This document shows, in pieces, positions 41,757 through 53,147 of a DNA stretch of 64,000 nucleotides. Position numbers and translations under genes: made by a program. Position 1 is the first letter of the stretch. Every line of letters starts with the position of its first letter. The stretch comes from Trissonchulus latispiculum. Taxonomy: Eukaryota > Nematoda > Enoplea > Enoplida > Ironidae. The notes under the pieces were generated by a model. The model was given only the letters and a program-made list of their open reading frames with translations. It made no database searches and was not told the DNA's origin. The DNA lies in the NCBI GenBank assembly GCA_030248195.1, contig JASAND010008743.1:1-64000 (forward strand), in the 5' to 3' direction.

Positions 41757-43403
41757 CTGTCAGGGGACGCCGACCCATATCTAGCAAAAGATTTTTATAA
41801 AAATCAAAAATCAAGAATTTGACAGATTTTATTGGATGAAGAAAATATTTAAAAACAAAAATCAAAAATTTATGCAACACTCAGAGAATAAATGGCTTGA
41901 AATATCAATTATCAAAGGTTTGTGCATTTGTACACGTCATTTCTTAAAAACAAAAATCAAAAATCAAAAGCTTCTATGATTGGCTGGCGACTTCGGCCAA
42001 TCATGCAGCAGCTATAGAGTCACGTGCTGTTCACTAATGAAACCTATATGATTGATATTGCAGGTTTGCTGTAGCTATATATTTCTTGAAAATTTCATTT
42101 CAAATGAGGTTGTAAATAATTTTCGAAAAATTTATCAAACTATGAGTTAACTTTATAAACATTAACAAGAACAACAAGTTATTTCTATTCTTAATTCTTA
42201 ACAAATATTAAAGTAAAATAAATATATTTTAAGAACAGTTTAAATTCAAGTATACATGTCTTCAAACTTTAGTTTCCGTTTCAATTTCAGTTTTTGTGAT
42301 TTTGTTGCACCGAATTTGTTCGGCCCACATTTTAGGTGTCACAAATAAAATTCTCCGTCCTTGGAAACTTCCCCTTCGGGTAAATTAAGACCTAGGGAAC
42401 TTTTTCCTGTGAACTTCTTCGTTGAGAAAATCCCCCGGATCAGTAGAAATTCCGGGTCTGCTTTAGACCCCGCCGTCTTGAACCTGCAGCTGGAGCAGGA
42501 ACAAGAACAGGAACAGGAAAGGGATCTAATTTGAGGTAGTCCTTTTGTGCAGTGCTTTTGTGGGGATTTGTTAAAAACGCAACAACTTTCGCAATTTTGA
42601 GAGATGGAAACAGCTGTATGTACTTATAATCAGGACATTAAGGTGATTTTACGAAACTAGCAAAATTAGCAAAACTTTTCTGACATAACGGTTAAACATA
42701 GACCAACAATCTTTGAACATAGATTTCTCAAAACTGTAGAATGGCCAAAAGTTCTTTTTGTGCCATGATATGAAGGGCATACAGGCCCAGGGACGGCTTT
42801 TTGGATTTTGCTTATCAGTTCTTAACGGTCGAGAAAATCTTTTTTCTATTTTGACCATCAAAATTGTTTTTGCTTATACTGACTTAGTCGAAGGCTGTAA
42901 AAGCAAGTGTTGATTGCGGTGCCCTCTTTCCAGCCATACCAACCAATCCGGTGTCTCGACTTTCTTCTGAAAGTAGAAATGAATTGTTGTTCTTGTTAAT
43001 GTTTAAGTTAACTCATAGTTTGGTAAATTTTTCGAAAATTATTTACAACCTCATTTGAAATGAAATTTTCAAGAAATATATATAGCTACAGCAAACCTGC
43101 AACATCAATAATATAGGTTTCATTAGTGGACAGCACGTGACTCTATAGCTGCTGCATGATTGGCCGAAGTCGCCAGCCAATCATAGAAGCTTTTGATTTT
43201 TGATTTTTGTTTTTAAGCAATGACGTGTACAAATGCACAAACCTTTGATATTTGATATTTCAAGCTGTTTATTTTCTGAGTGATGCATAAATTTTTGATT
43301 TTTGTTTTTAAATATTTTCTTCTTCCAATAAAATTTGTCTAATTCTTGATTTTCGATTTTTATAAAAAGTATTCGCTAGATATGGGTCGACGTCCCCTGA
43401 CAG
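41757..43403. mobile_element. Foldback-type DNA transposon with 420-bp inverted repeats
   Basis: Inverted arms 41757-42177 and 42984-43403 match closely along their whole length. The outer ends are CTGTCAGGGGACG and CGTCCCCTGACAG, flanked by TTAG at 41753-41756 and 43404-43407. The 806-base centre holds no convincing ORF. It is a non-autonomous element inserted in the 3' region of the retroelement. The superfamily is uncertain because a 4-bp TTAG duplication is not diagnostic. Confidence 0.85.
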
Positions 43404-43827
43404 TTAGCTAAAACTTGGTTTAAGTGCAAAAGGCAAATCCAAACAGGTGCAAAGGATGGAGGAAGCCGATCTTCAGCAGTATCAAGCTAAAAATATTACA
43501 CACATAGCACGGACCGGACGAGAACTGCTAATCCCAAGTTTATTCGTGTTTATCTTCATAATTAACTCAACATAAGTTCTTTTGGAATCAAGCTGCTAAA
43601 GATACCATCCTAAATTCTTTCTAGTGCGTGTTGTTCGATATCAACCAAATGTCTAGTAAATTCTGTCCAACAGGATGCAATTAATATCATAACAATAAGC
43701 TAACATGAACTGATTAGTCAAGGCACAATGAACACAGATCCTATACAAGAACATTTACAATGCGATCAGTCGATAAACTATAAATAAACTATGGGAACGA
43801 ATTCCAACTTAAGCTTGGTTCGATTGT

Positions 43828-43899
43828 GCCCGAGTGGCTCAATCGGTAGAGCGTTGGCCTAGACAGCCAAAGGTTTTGGGTTCGATCCCCACCTCGGGC
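43828..43899 (+). tRNA. tRNA-like sequence, anticodon AGA, degenerate (tRNA pseudogene or SINE head)
   Basis: 72 bases fold as a cloverleaf: acceptor GCCCGAG with CTCGGGC (7 bp), D-arm GCTC/GAGC, anticodon stem TTGGC/GCCAA with loop CTAGACA, and T-arm TTGGG/CCCAC around TTCGATC with one mismatch. The anticodon AGA would be serine, but the variable loop is only five bases, while true tRNA-Ser has a long arm. Position 37 is C rather than a purine. A short hairpin (CCCGAATTTTTCGGG) follows. It is probably a tRNA-derived repeat rather than a working tRNA. Confidence 0.5.
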
Positions 43900-44359
43900 C
43901 CGAATTTTTCGGGTCGGAGGTGCTGTAGTGACAATCTTAGTTTCGTTTGTTCTTTCATATGTATCAAAGCAATCAGTAACCATTTCAAAATCCCGATTTG
44001 TCGTTAGAAATCTTCTATTTAGCGAAAGTTTTCAGTTCATACATAATTCGATGATGATATCGTTTTTTCCACGTTTTAATTTCCTGAACCAGAGTACATT
44101 AGGATCTTTTCCCTCTAGCTATTCGAGAACAGTTCATATCCACCTTATCTAATTCAGTACAAATACTGTTTCATCACTTGTAGATCCGGATCAGTGCAGT
44201 ACGTATCTAAACATGCAAGCAGGCGTGCATTCCCGTAAGTTTTCTTAAGGCTTAGGGTAAGGGAGTAAATCAGTAAGGAGCAGGCGGATATCTGGCCATG
44301 GCTAGACTCATCAAGTTCTACCAGGATCAATCACCACAATCAGTTCTTACGGGAACACA

Positions 44360-45067
44360 TCAACAGACACAAAATGCAGTAACATGCAAACAACAATTAC
44401 AAGTCAGGGCATGCAAAGTCAGGCGACAATTCAGGATGGATACGGGGCAAAGCATCCAAAAACATGCGAATAGTCCTAGGGACATGGTAGGTGGTCCAAT
44501 AAAACGATTCCACCCCAAACGAGCTTTCAACACAAGCACACGTTCAGACAAACACAAACTATTAGGACAATGATACTCAACATTATAGTCAGAGGGCATG
44601 CGGGACTGCAGACGTGACTTAGGGAGGGAGGACGCATAGAGAAGGGAGAGGGGAGCAGCGCGAATCTGTGTAGGAATACCATGATAAGACAGAGAATATC
44701 GCCAGAAACAGTTAGTACAGAGAATCCTGCACATGTCAGTTACCTCCGGTTCGAGGATGAGAACCGTCTTTCCTAAAGCGAACAACGTGGTAGTGCCTGG
44801 AGCAACGTAGATCTTAGTGGTCCGGAAACAGCGACGCAATGAATCTGGCAACGGGAGGATATGGCGCTCGGGACCTCGCTGGTGAGGCATGAGCCAGGAT
44901 TCTGCAGGGGGGCCCGACTCGTACTGGATAGTGGGGATGCGCGGCTCAGGTGGCAATGTGGAACGAGGAACTCTACGGGAACCTGAAGGCGTAGACAAAC
45001 TAGACAGATCAGTGGAGGTGACAAAACTCTCAGAACCAGACAACCAAGCTTCGATAGACAGAGGCAT
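44360..45067 (-). CDS. Cysteine-motif accessory protein, paralog 1
   Basis: 235 residues from ATG 45067 (MPLSIEAWL), intact. A Ser/Pro-rich N-terminus is followed by GPERHILPLP, a hydrophobic stretch, and the family core: CTNCFWRYSLSYHGIP, about 38 residues, then CPNSLCLSERVLVL and GWNRF. The two cysteine pairs (CxxC and CxxxxC) could form one zinc site. It shares this core with the next two genes, so the three arose by tandem duplication. No known domain was recognised. It lies 3' of integrase and OTU genes, where retroviruses carry accessory genes. Confidence 0.65.
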   Translation of the reverse strand: MPLSIEAWLSGSESFVTSTDLSSLSTPSGSRRVPRSTLPPEPRIPTIQYESGPPAESWLMPHQRGPERHILPLPDSLRRCFRTTKIYVAPGTTTLFALGKTVLILEPEVTDMCRILCTNCFWRYSLSYHGIPTQIRAAPLSLLYASSLPKSRLQSRMPSDYNVEYHCPNSLCLSERVLVLKARLGWNRFIGPPTMSLGLFACFWMLCPVSILNCRLTLHALTCNCCLHVTAFCVC

Positions 45068-45159
45068 CTTGTTTTAAGACTATAAACAAAAATAGAATAC
45101 GATCAGAAAAGTGTGAAACTGAGATGTAGAGAACCTAATTAGCAGCGGGACGGGACAAC

Positions 45160-45789
45160 TTATTCTCCTAGAATGTTAGGGACAAACAAAGGACTTTCAC
45201 CTGGCATACGCATTCTAAAATCAAGGATATCTCTAGGTAACCAAGCGGACAGGCAATTACAAACGGAATACAAAGCGGATATCGCATTCGGCTCTAGACT
45301 CTGGACACCACGAGAGTGCATCCATCCTTCGAGCTCATGCAACACAAGTACAGACACATGTTGACAATAAACATTGGGACATCGAAAAATACCGGCACCA
45401 AAACTAGGTATATTATCTATCAATCTGTGTTTAATAGTATTATTGCATCTACGTACTTCATCTGAGACAGGATATACTGTGATAGGGACTCCATGAAAGT
45501 TTAAACCTGCACGCCAGAAACAATTAACACAGAGGTACGTACAAACTTGCTCAACCTGGAGGCTTACTATATGAATTCTGGAATTGACCACAAAATCCTT
45601 ACGGGCGGGATCAGTGTAAACGTCTGCCGTACCTGGGAACATCATGAGGCCAACGGGCAACTCGGCTGGGGTGCGGCGAGGACCTTCAAACTCCTGCGGG
45701 CAATCTAGACTATAGGTGATTTCTAACGCAGCATCTTCACTAACGAACTCGGGTTCAAATACGACTTCAGGCGGAAGCTTCGGAGCCAT
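45160..45789 (-). CDS. Cysteine-motif accessory protein, paralog 2
   Basis: 209 residues from ATG 45789 (MAPKLPPEVVFEPEF), intact. An acidic N-terminus is followed by GPRRTPAELPVG, then CVNCFWRAGLNFHGVPITVY, about 37 residues, CPNVYCQHVSVLVL and GWMHSRG. It is the most complete-looking member and agrees with both neighbours at the same landmarks. Spacing to paralog 1 is 92 bases. The function is unknown. Confidence 0.65.
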   Translation of the reverse strand: MAPKLPPEVVFEPEFVSEDAALEITYSLDCPQEFEGPRRTPAELPVGLMMFPGTADVYTDPARKDFVVNSRIHIVSLQVEQVCTYLCVNCFWRAGLNFHGVPITVYPVSDEVRRCNNTIKHRLIDNIPSFGAGIFRCPNVYCQHVSVLVLHELEGWMHSRGVQSLEPNAISALYSVCNCLSAWLPRDILDFRMRMPGESPLFVPNILGE

Positions 45790-45905
45790 CAGCTGTTATT
45801 CCTAAAGGTAAGACGGGGCAGTGTAGACGCTAAAGGGCTTAAGGACAAGTTATGCTCTGTTCACAAAAACACACCAACCAACAGTATTACAGCACGCAAC
45901 ATTCA

Positions 45906-46588
45906 TCACACATAATTATATTGATATCCCAACAGGTTAGGTAAATAAGGAACAGTATCATCCAACATGGGCATAAAAGGATCACAAATAGAAGCAGGCA
46001 AGTCAGGATGAACGAAGCCAATTCTATCAAGCAAACCAATTTGGTATTCATTATACTGCACGTGCGTAGCATGCGACCAATCTTTATGTTCGAGCAACAT
46101 GACAGTCTTATCAGATTTACAGTAAATATTAGGACAATAGAGAACGGGATCTTGGACAGCGGGAAATGCTCGAAGAAGACAACGCTTGAAAACGTTTGTC
46201 TTCTCGCGAAACTTGTCCTCCAGCGGATAAAATACAAAGGGAACACCATGAAATGACAAGCCAAATCGCCAGAAACAATTACAACACAAATAGGCGGCCA
46301 TCTGAGCAACATGCATACCTTCCTTCAACAGATGAACTCTACGATTTGGGGGAAACAATTATCCGTGGCGATGAAGTATCGGGATCCTTGACGGACTCTG
46401 ACCAGTCAAGACGGCAAATGGTCACGTTCCCTCAACGGACCAATCTCTTGGCTCATCAAGCTGTAGAACAGCGTTGCCGGGTCTGGAGGCGACGACACAG
46501 GATTTGGCAGGACAAGATTGGGCGGAGGAGTGGATGGTCGGTACTCTACAATATGTTCCTCTCGGGCGGGCAGATCAGCTAGTGGCAT
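45906..46588 (-). pseudogene. Cysteine-motif accessory protein, paralog 3, frameshifted
   Basis: The N-terminal part runs from ATG 46588 (MPLADLPAREEH) to a stop at 46406 and includes GPLRERDHLP, aligning with GPERHILPLP of paralog 1. The rest is in another frame (46358-45906) with CCNCFWRFGLSFHGVPFVFY, CPNIYCKSDKTVML and DWSH. A frameshift near 46400 splits the gene. Spacing to paralog 2 is 116 bases, similar to the other gap. Confidence 0.6.
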
Positions 46589-47656
46589 GACGAAATCCTC
46601 AGTTTATCCTCTCAGATCTGAACAACACAGACACAAATTTATATTCGTTCAGACAGTTATTTCCCAAATACACATACGCAAACACTCAACTGGAAGAAAT
46701 TCTATTGCAGTACTGACGACTAAAACGACTTTCATTTATTTGTTAAAGCTACATCACATTCGAACTTCTATAGTTAACCAAGGGTTCACAAAGTAATATT
46801 TCACACAACACACACACACATAAGATAACTAATAACTAAGTGGATGATTAATTACTAACAGCAGATTCAAACAATAGTACAATTACAAGAAAGAAAGAAT
46901 GGTTTTTGTGTATTTTTTAAGGTTTTTATGTATTTTGTCTATTTTTGTAGGATGATTTTGTATTTTTCAACCCTACTGTACAATAGAGACTATATTAAGG
47001 AAAATAATACTTTATAGTACAGTCATTATATGATAACAAGAGACTTCTATGTTACAACAAGACAGAATTTATTTTACAAGAGAGTCATTTATGCTTTTGA
47101 GTAATATTTTAAGTAGATTTTGTGTCATTTTTATGTTGCTTAGTTTCAGAATGATCCTAAACTTTTATGCAGCGATTGTTATCGAAGCTACTGCGGAAGC
47201 TGCTTTATGAGCACTTCACATGGGCTTATAGCCCGAAGACCGGAACTGCTGCGAATACATGCCTATACCATCGACGGATGTTAGGGACGAGGTACTGTGC
47301 CCAACGTGGGGCAAACGGCAACCTAATACATTTCTTCCTCCAGTACGGATGTTATGTACTGAGGCAATGCCCAACATGGAGCAACTTTAACACAATCCAG
47401 AGTTCTAGATCATCGGTTTAGATGTTATAACCGAGACCTCTTAATCAAATAAACAGTACTATTCGCAATACAGCAGTTAGGTCAAACAGGTTATACAGTG
47501 CAACTTGGTAAACTATGGCAATAAAAACGATACAGGGTTAGAGTGCAAAACACTATAGTTATTGTACAGAGTCTTTACAAGGTTGACAGAGAAATAACCT
47601 TACAAACTTTACAATTCATTCTATTTTACAATCACAGGGCTGTTTAACGTTCAAGT
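46589..47656. other. Non-coding stretch between accessory genes and OTU gene
   Basis: AT-rich 1.1 kb without a supported gene. Its length contrasts with the tight spacing of the three paralogs. Confidence 0.4.
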
Positions 47657-48400
47657 TTACTGCTCAGACGAATGTCGACCCGACAGAGGGCCAGAGGAAG
47701 ACTTCCCACGTTGGGACTTCCTAAAGGGATTTCTAAAGAAGAGACTAGCACCAGAAAGCAATGGGCTCTCGGAGAACAACTTCTCGACATTTGGTGCGGA
47801 GGATCTGCCACCTTTGTTGGCATTGTCGGCGGGGGACGACTGATTGGAGGAGGAAGAAGATAGTAGCTCCATAATCGTAATTTTGGAATTATTGCTGGTA
47901 GGCCATTTCCAATCAGCAGGTGTCTGTACTGAAAGCACCACCATGAAGTGATCACTGTTTTCGTTATATAGGTGCAGTGCATTTCGTTCATAACTTTGAC
48001 TAGAACCCAACAGAGCACCGGGCAAGAATTGTTGCCATGCCCATACTTTGCAAAACTTTGGGTAAGATTGAATCGGAGTACGTAACCAGGCAGCAGTTAA
48101 AAATAATTCGTCGTCAGTTGCATATTTAGCAGTTTTAGTTAACCTATTTCTAACAGCTTCGGGGTCAGTAAAAAGTGTCCGAAATCGGCCCTTATGTTCA
48201 TAAGTAGAGAAAAATTCTAATAACCCACGCTTTACAGTTTTCGAATGATCTTCGGATCCCGTAATGGCCAGAGAGATGGCTCGATAGAAACAGTTTCCGT
48301 CACCCACTACATTTATTACCTCATACGGTTCATAAAGAGGGATATGTCTCATCATTTCCGGAAGACGGTGTTCTACTGGAAGGCCACGTAATAAGGCCAT
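47657..48400 (-). CDS. OTU-family cysteine protease in a retroelement
   Basis: 247 residues from ATG 48400, intact. The catalytic block VVGDGNCFYRAISLAITGSE puts Cys37 with Asp34 next to it. The matching histidine is His151 in NSDHFMVVL. Between them LLEFFSTYE and DDELFLTAAWLRTPIQSY fit the OTU fold. The last 90 residues are Ser-rich and poorly structured. OTU enzymes remove ubiquitin or ubiquitin-like proteins, and viral versions blunt ubiquitin-dependent responses. It starts 20 bases after the integrase stop in a different frame and stays open while gag, env and pol are broken. Confidence 0.85.
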   Translation of the reverse strand: MALLRGLPVEHRLPEMMRHIPLYEPYEVINVVGDGNCFYRAISLAITGSEDHSKTVKRGLLEFFSTYEHKGRFRTLFTDPEAVRNRLTKTAKYATDDELFLTAAWLRTPIQSYPKFCKVWAWQQFLPGALLGSSQSYERNALHLYNENSDHFMVVLSVQTPADWKWPTSNNSKITIMELLSSSSSNQSSPADNANKGGRSSAPNVEKLFSESPLLSGASLFFRNPFRKSQRGKSSSGPLSGRHSSEQ

Positions 48401-48420
48401 ATGTCCTTGCCAGCGTGCAT

Positions 48421-50276
48421 CTACGGGATTAAAAAGTTCCTACGATTAAATGCTATGGGATCATTTTCGGGAGAAAGTGATTCTTCTCCTACAAACTGTG
48501 GAATACTATCAGTTTCGGAAGCAGAGTCTTGTGAGGAGACTATAACCTTTGGAGGTGCGACACTCTTCTGTTTACGGGAGAGAGGTACACGTTTGCTGGG
48601 TCGAACAGGAGGTTTCTCCGGGCTAGTATCAGAACGACCGACCCTAGATCTCCGGCTGGGTTGTTTGCGAATGAGTGGCTTGGGAGTCTCATTTTCGGAA
48701 GGTGAATCGGCTGGGGGTGGCGTCTTAGGTAGGTTAGCTTTTTGTAACTTTGCAATACTCTTAGCGGGTTGTTCGTCAGGGATAGGAGGTTCAGCTCTAT
48801 CAGAACCTTCGTCGTCGTGATCGTGTATTGGCGCGGTAATCACACGGGGTTCAACACAGGGGTACATGTTATTGAACTGTACCTTGACCCTCTTGGCACG
48901 GCGGTTACCTGCAGGGTAGACTTCCGCAACGCAACCGACAATTTTCTCAACGCGGTATGGGCCGATTTTCCTATCTAAAAGTTTATAGACTTGATCGCGC
49001 TTAGCTACATTCGAGGCCTTAATCATGACTAAATCACCAACTTGAAATTTTGGTTCTACAGCGTTTTTGTTATAATTTTTATCGTTAACTTCTCGCGCAG
49101 CGCCAATCTTTTCGCGTGCTAGGGACCAAGCGAGTTGAAGTGCCTCATAGCCTCCCTCACATAGTCGAAACCAGAATACTTCCTGTCGGTGGGTATTGAA
49201 ACGTTGGTGGCACTGGGAAGAACAGGATCCCAGGCATGTAACAGATAATGGGGCGTTTCTCCTGTAGTTGAGTTGATGGCGGTGTTGTATGCGAAATGAC
49301 AGTAAGGCACCATATTATCCCATTCTATGTGATTCTCAGTAACTGTGGCAAGCATGTCCAACAGTGTTCTATGCCAGTGTTCAACCTGTCCGTTTGCGGC
49401 AGGATGATATCTAGTGGTTTCAAGCTTTCGTGTTTGAACTTGCGAGCAAATTTCCTTATTCAACTGTGCGACAAATTCCTTGCCCTGGTCTGAAATCAGT
49501 AATTTTGGCGAGCCATACTGTAAAATGACAAATTCGAGAAAACTTTGCGCGATAGAATAAGCGGTTTTGTTTTTAATGGGTATGGCAATCACATATTTCG
49601 AAAAGGCATCAATGAAACTCAAGATGTGTTTCATTCCACTTTTAGAAGTTTTGCTGACGTCCATTAAATCACAGTGAACACGTTCGAAAGGTTCGACGGC
49701 CATGGGGGCATGTCGAAGCATAGCTTTTGGGTTTTTTGGAGGGCCTTAACGTTTTTGGCAGCGGGGACAAGACTCAACCCATCGCTTAACGTCAGCATAC
49801 ATTCCAGGCCACCAGAAATGTTGAGATAACCTGAATCTAGTTTTATTTCTACCGCCATGCGCGGCGTAAGGGCTATCATGGCATGCGGCTAAGGCTTCGT
49901 CACGCAAACTTTCAGGAACAGCTAAAACTTCCAGGGTAGTGTCCCTCACTTTCTCGAGATGAACTAAGACGTCGTTGCGCATGTCGCATTGCTCGGCCAA
50001 AGACGTAATTTTAACAGCCAAATTGAAATTACTAGGTAGGTTCCCTAATGTTTTATAGTCAATACTCCCTTTCAAAAGTAAATCCTCGCGCTGTAAAGTT
50101 TGCAACTTAGCCCAAGATTTGGGATTCAAAGAAACGTTAGAATTATCCCGAACGGCATGGTGAAAAACATCACTGGAAATAGCCGTGGTTGGGTCAATTC
50201 GCTTTGAACGACCAGTTTCAGGAGAGTCATCTACAGGCTTTTCATAGACTTTGCTCGGATAGTCTAAATCTAGCAT
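48421..50276 (-). pseudogene. pol: Retroelement integrase, broken
   Basis: Zinc-binding HHCC region with HDSPYAAHGG and CPRCQKR at the end of the first segment (50276-49746). The catalytic core (49721-49119) shows the D-D-E triad in VHCDLMD, LLISDQGKEF and GQVEHWHRTL. A C-terminal segment (49026-48421) contains KIGPYRVEKIVG, the GPY/F module of Ty3/gypsy integrases, then a long Ser/Pro-rich tail. A stop near 49746 in otherwise matching frame and a frameshift near 49120 interrupt it. By family it inserts the DNA copy into the genome; this copy cannot make an intact protein. Confidence 0.88.
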
Positions 50277-51761
50277 ACGTGGTCGCGAAACTGGTTTTCT
50301 CTATCTTCACTTGATTCAGAGCTAGAAATTTTTTGCAGTCCCCTCAGTTTTGGTTGTTTTTCAGGGGATGGCTGACTTTGCTCCTCTTTGGAATCACTGG
50401 AGCTGGAGGCTTGTGAAATTTTCGAAACCTTGGATCGAACAGCAGGAAGTCCCTTTTTTGCTCTCAATTTGTTAACAACCGCAACGTTAGGGTCTCGAGC
50501 CCGTCGGGCCTGTAGACGAACGATAACCGAATTTATATGAGCAACTAGATCCTCACTATCATCTTGATAAATTTGCACAAATTTTCGGTCATTTTCTTGC
50601 TCGTCACCTAGTAATCCTTTTGCAATATCAGCGAACAAAGGATTCCTAGAGAGTCCATCTGCGTTCCTAAGCTGCGGATTATTTCGGTGCTTGATTTCAA
50701 AGCCATATTCTGAAAACGTCATTTGCCAACGAGCTAATCGAGAGTTCCGGGGCGGGTGCTTCATTAGCCAACGTAGGGCAGAATGATCAGTGAACAAGGT
50801 AAAAGGGGGGTCACCGTAAAGATAATGACGAAAATGTTCCGAATTTCATAGCTAGACACTCTTTGTCATGGGCGGAATAATTTCGCTCGTACTTCTTCAA
50901 GGAGCGGGCAGCATAAGCAACAGGATGATATTTACCGTCATCCTGTTCCTGAGATAGAACAGCACCCAATCCTAAATCGGAAGAATCAGTATGAAGAATT
51001 AAACCTTTAGCGAGATCAGGGTGAGCTAGTACGGGTGCTTCAACCAAACTCTTTTTCAGGAGCTCAAATGACTGCTGATGCGTATTGTTCCAAACGAAAC
51101 GGACACCCTTCTTTTTAAGAGAGTAGAGCGGAGCAGCTAGATGCGCAAAACCTTTAATAAACTTTGCATAATAAGCGCACATTCCTAAAAAACTTTCCAC
51201 ATCCTTAATATTTTTAGGTACGGCTAGATCATGTATTGCTTGGATTCGTTCCTTTAGAGGTTCGACCCCTTGTTCTGAAATGATGTGTCCCAAATAGGCG
51301 ACAGATTTTTTCAAGAAATGACATTTTCCAGGATTCATTTTTAAGTCAGCAGCGCGCAGTCGGTCAAAAACTTCTTGCATAATTTCCAAATGTTCCTCAA
51401 ACGTTTTTGAAAAGATCAAGATATCGTCTATGTAAATAATTTACTTTTCCCACTGTAGATCGCCTAGAATTCTTTCCATGCAGCGCTGAAAATTGCCGGG
51501 TGCACATTTTAGACCAAAAGGTAACACGTTATACTCAAACTGACCATGAAAGGTATTGAAACTGGCTTTTGCTTTGGATTCCTCATCAAGTTCGATCTGA
51601 TTGAATCCTTTACTCAAATCGATAGTGGAAAAGAACTTTGACCCCTTCAGTGACGTCATTATGTCGTCAATGCGCGGAATCGGATACACGTCGGGGTCGG
51701 TAATTTTATTAACTCTCCTAAAATCAACGCACAAGCCTAATTTCCCTCCGGGTTTGGGCAC
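50270..51761 (-). pseudogene. pol: Reverse transcriptase and RNase H, broken
   Basis: RT motifs in order: VPKPGGKLGLCVDFRRVNK, FFSTIDLSKGFNQI, LPFGLKCAPGNFQRCM and the active site YIDDI at about 51419-51433. The connection has MNPGKCHFLKKSVAYLGHII and FLGMCAYYAKFIKGFAHLAA. RNase H follows with LHTDSSDLGLGAVLSQ, YERNYSAHDKECLA and, in another frame, TDHSALRWL. An in-frame TAA at 51441-51443 lies just before the active site, a frameshift lies near 50810, and another near 50275. The layout is that of Ty3/gypsy (Metaviridae). Confidence 0.9.
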
Positions 51762-51779
51762 GTAAATTATGGGTAAACT

Positions 51780-53147
51780 TCAAGGACTGGTGGAGGGTCT
51801 GATTAGACTGTATTTCAGCATCTCGGTGAGCTCCTCAAGCAGCGGTTGTCTCAAGTGTACAGGGAGCCTATAAGGCGTGGCGTACAGTGGTTTAGCTTCT
51901 CCGGTATTAATGTGAGCCTTAAAAATAGTACATTTGCCAATGTCGAAAGGATGTTGAGAAAAACAGTTTCTATTTGCGTTCAGGAGCCCAAGAAATTGCC
52001 CAATTTCGGTTTTCGGCAAATTTTCCTGATCAAACGAAATGTCGCACATCGGTTCCGGTAAGTCGTTTAGAGTGCACGGGTGGCCGGTAAAACAAGTATT
52101 AGCGCTATAACCATGTTTTGGACTAATATTTCTGCCAGATTTCGGGGAATTTCTCAAACAAACAGGTTCACCATTTTCATTGACTAACGGTTGGAAGTTA
52201 CGAATGCTACCGCCTCGCCGAAGTTCATTCTGCGTACCTATCTGGGTCATACCTATCTGAAAAACTTCGCTCTTCCTAGATTTTACCGGCATCATAAGTG
52301 GCAGGGTTACACGCGTACCATCTGAAGCTGGCCAGGTAATGGTGTGCTGGCCAAAATCTAAAGAAATTTCTCCCGGAAAAGTTACCATAAAGTCGGATCC
52401 CAAGATACAATCGGTAGTCAATTTCTCTACCACTAGAAATTTCCAGTTAAGTACGGGTAGGCGCCTTTCGGCCCCGGCAAAGATTATAGGAATATTCACA
52501 TTTCCTAGAATTTGACACCTTCCCCCATTTGCGGTACGTAGAGATCCCAAAGCCTCAACGGGCATGGTGACCAAATCTAGTCTAGTAACCAAATTCTGTG
52601 ATACTATTGACAACAGAGATCCTGTGTCAAAAAGAGCGTTGACTGGCTGAGTCCTAGCCATCAAAACTGAGTGTGCGTTTACCATTCTCCCTGAACCTCG
52701 AGTGGATAGTCGTGTCTGTGGTCCCGACCCATCAGACTCAGGACTGACGGGTCTTAGGTTCCGTTTAAAAGGACTAGTTGCAGCATCAGCATGTGCCTGA
52801 GAGGATGTTGTAGCATCCTCTTCCTCCGATCCCTCAATAGCTACTTGGCGCGAAAACCGTACAATCCTGTTACCTTTTCCTTTTAGGTCACACCCTAGGT
52901 CTATAAGCGGCGAGGGTTGGCTTTCCTGACTATCATCGGTCAGAGGCCGTGAACTAATATCTAGGGGATCCAGTCCGTAATCGGACATGGACGAAGCGTA
53001 CGAGGTGTCTCTTGATATCGGCTTATAGTGGGTGGTTGCGTGGCATCGGTTAGCCATGGACCTACGATTGCGCTCGGCGAATGTAGTTTCAAGACTTTCT
53101 CGAGGTCGATAAGGCATCGGGTCACTCTTGACTGAAAGGTTGCCCAA
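51780..53147 (-). pseudogene. pro: Retroelement aspartic protease region (pro), stopped before RT
   Basis: 455 codons: an acidic, Ser-rich N-terminal part, then the protease core with ALFDTGSLLSIVSQNLV and ILGSDFM, then a linker to RT ending LTEMLKYSLIRPSTSP. The frame meets TGA at 51780-51782 where family members usually have a Trp codon, and RT continues in the same frame. The N-terminal residues (GNLSVKSDP) repeat the end of the env-like tail because of a 116-bp tandem duplication. The start at 53147 is not a natural one. Confidence 0.8.

Larger units (their letters stand above)
40796..44359. other. Long 3' non-coding region of the retroelement
   Basis: No gene is supported apart from the DNA transposon at 41757-43403 and the tRNA-like sequence at 43828-43899. 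The remaining 1.8 kb is unremarkable. Confidence 0.4.

Noticed and set aside
51420..51445. Possible readthrough or recoded stop just before the RT active site
   Set aside because: With many other lesions in the same copy, a plain nonsense mutation is the simpler reading; no stimulatory structure was apparent.
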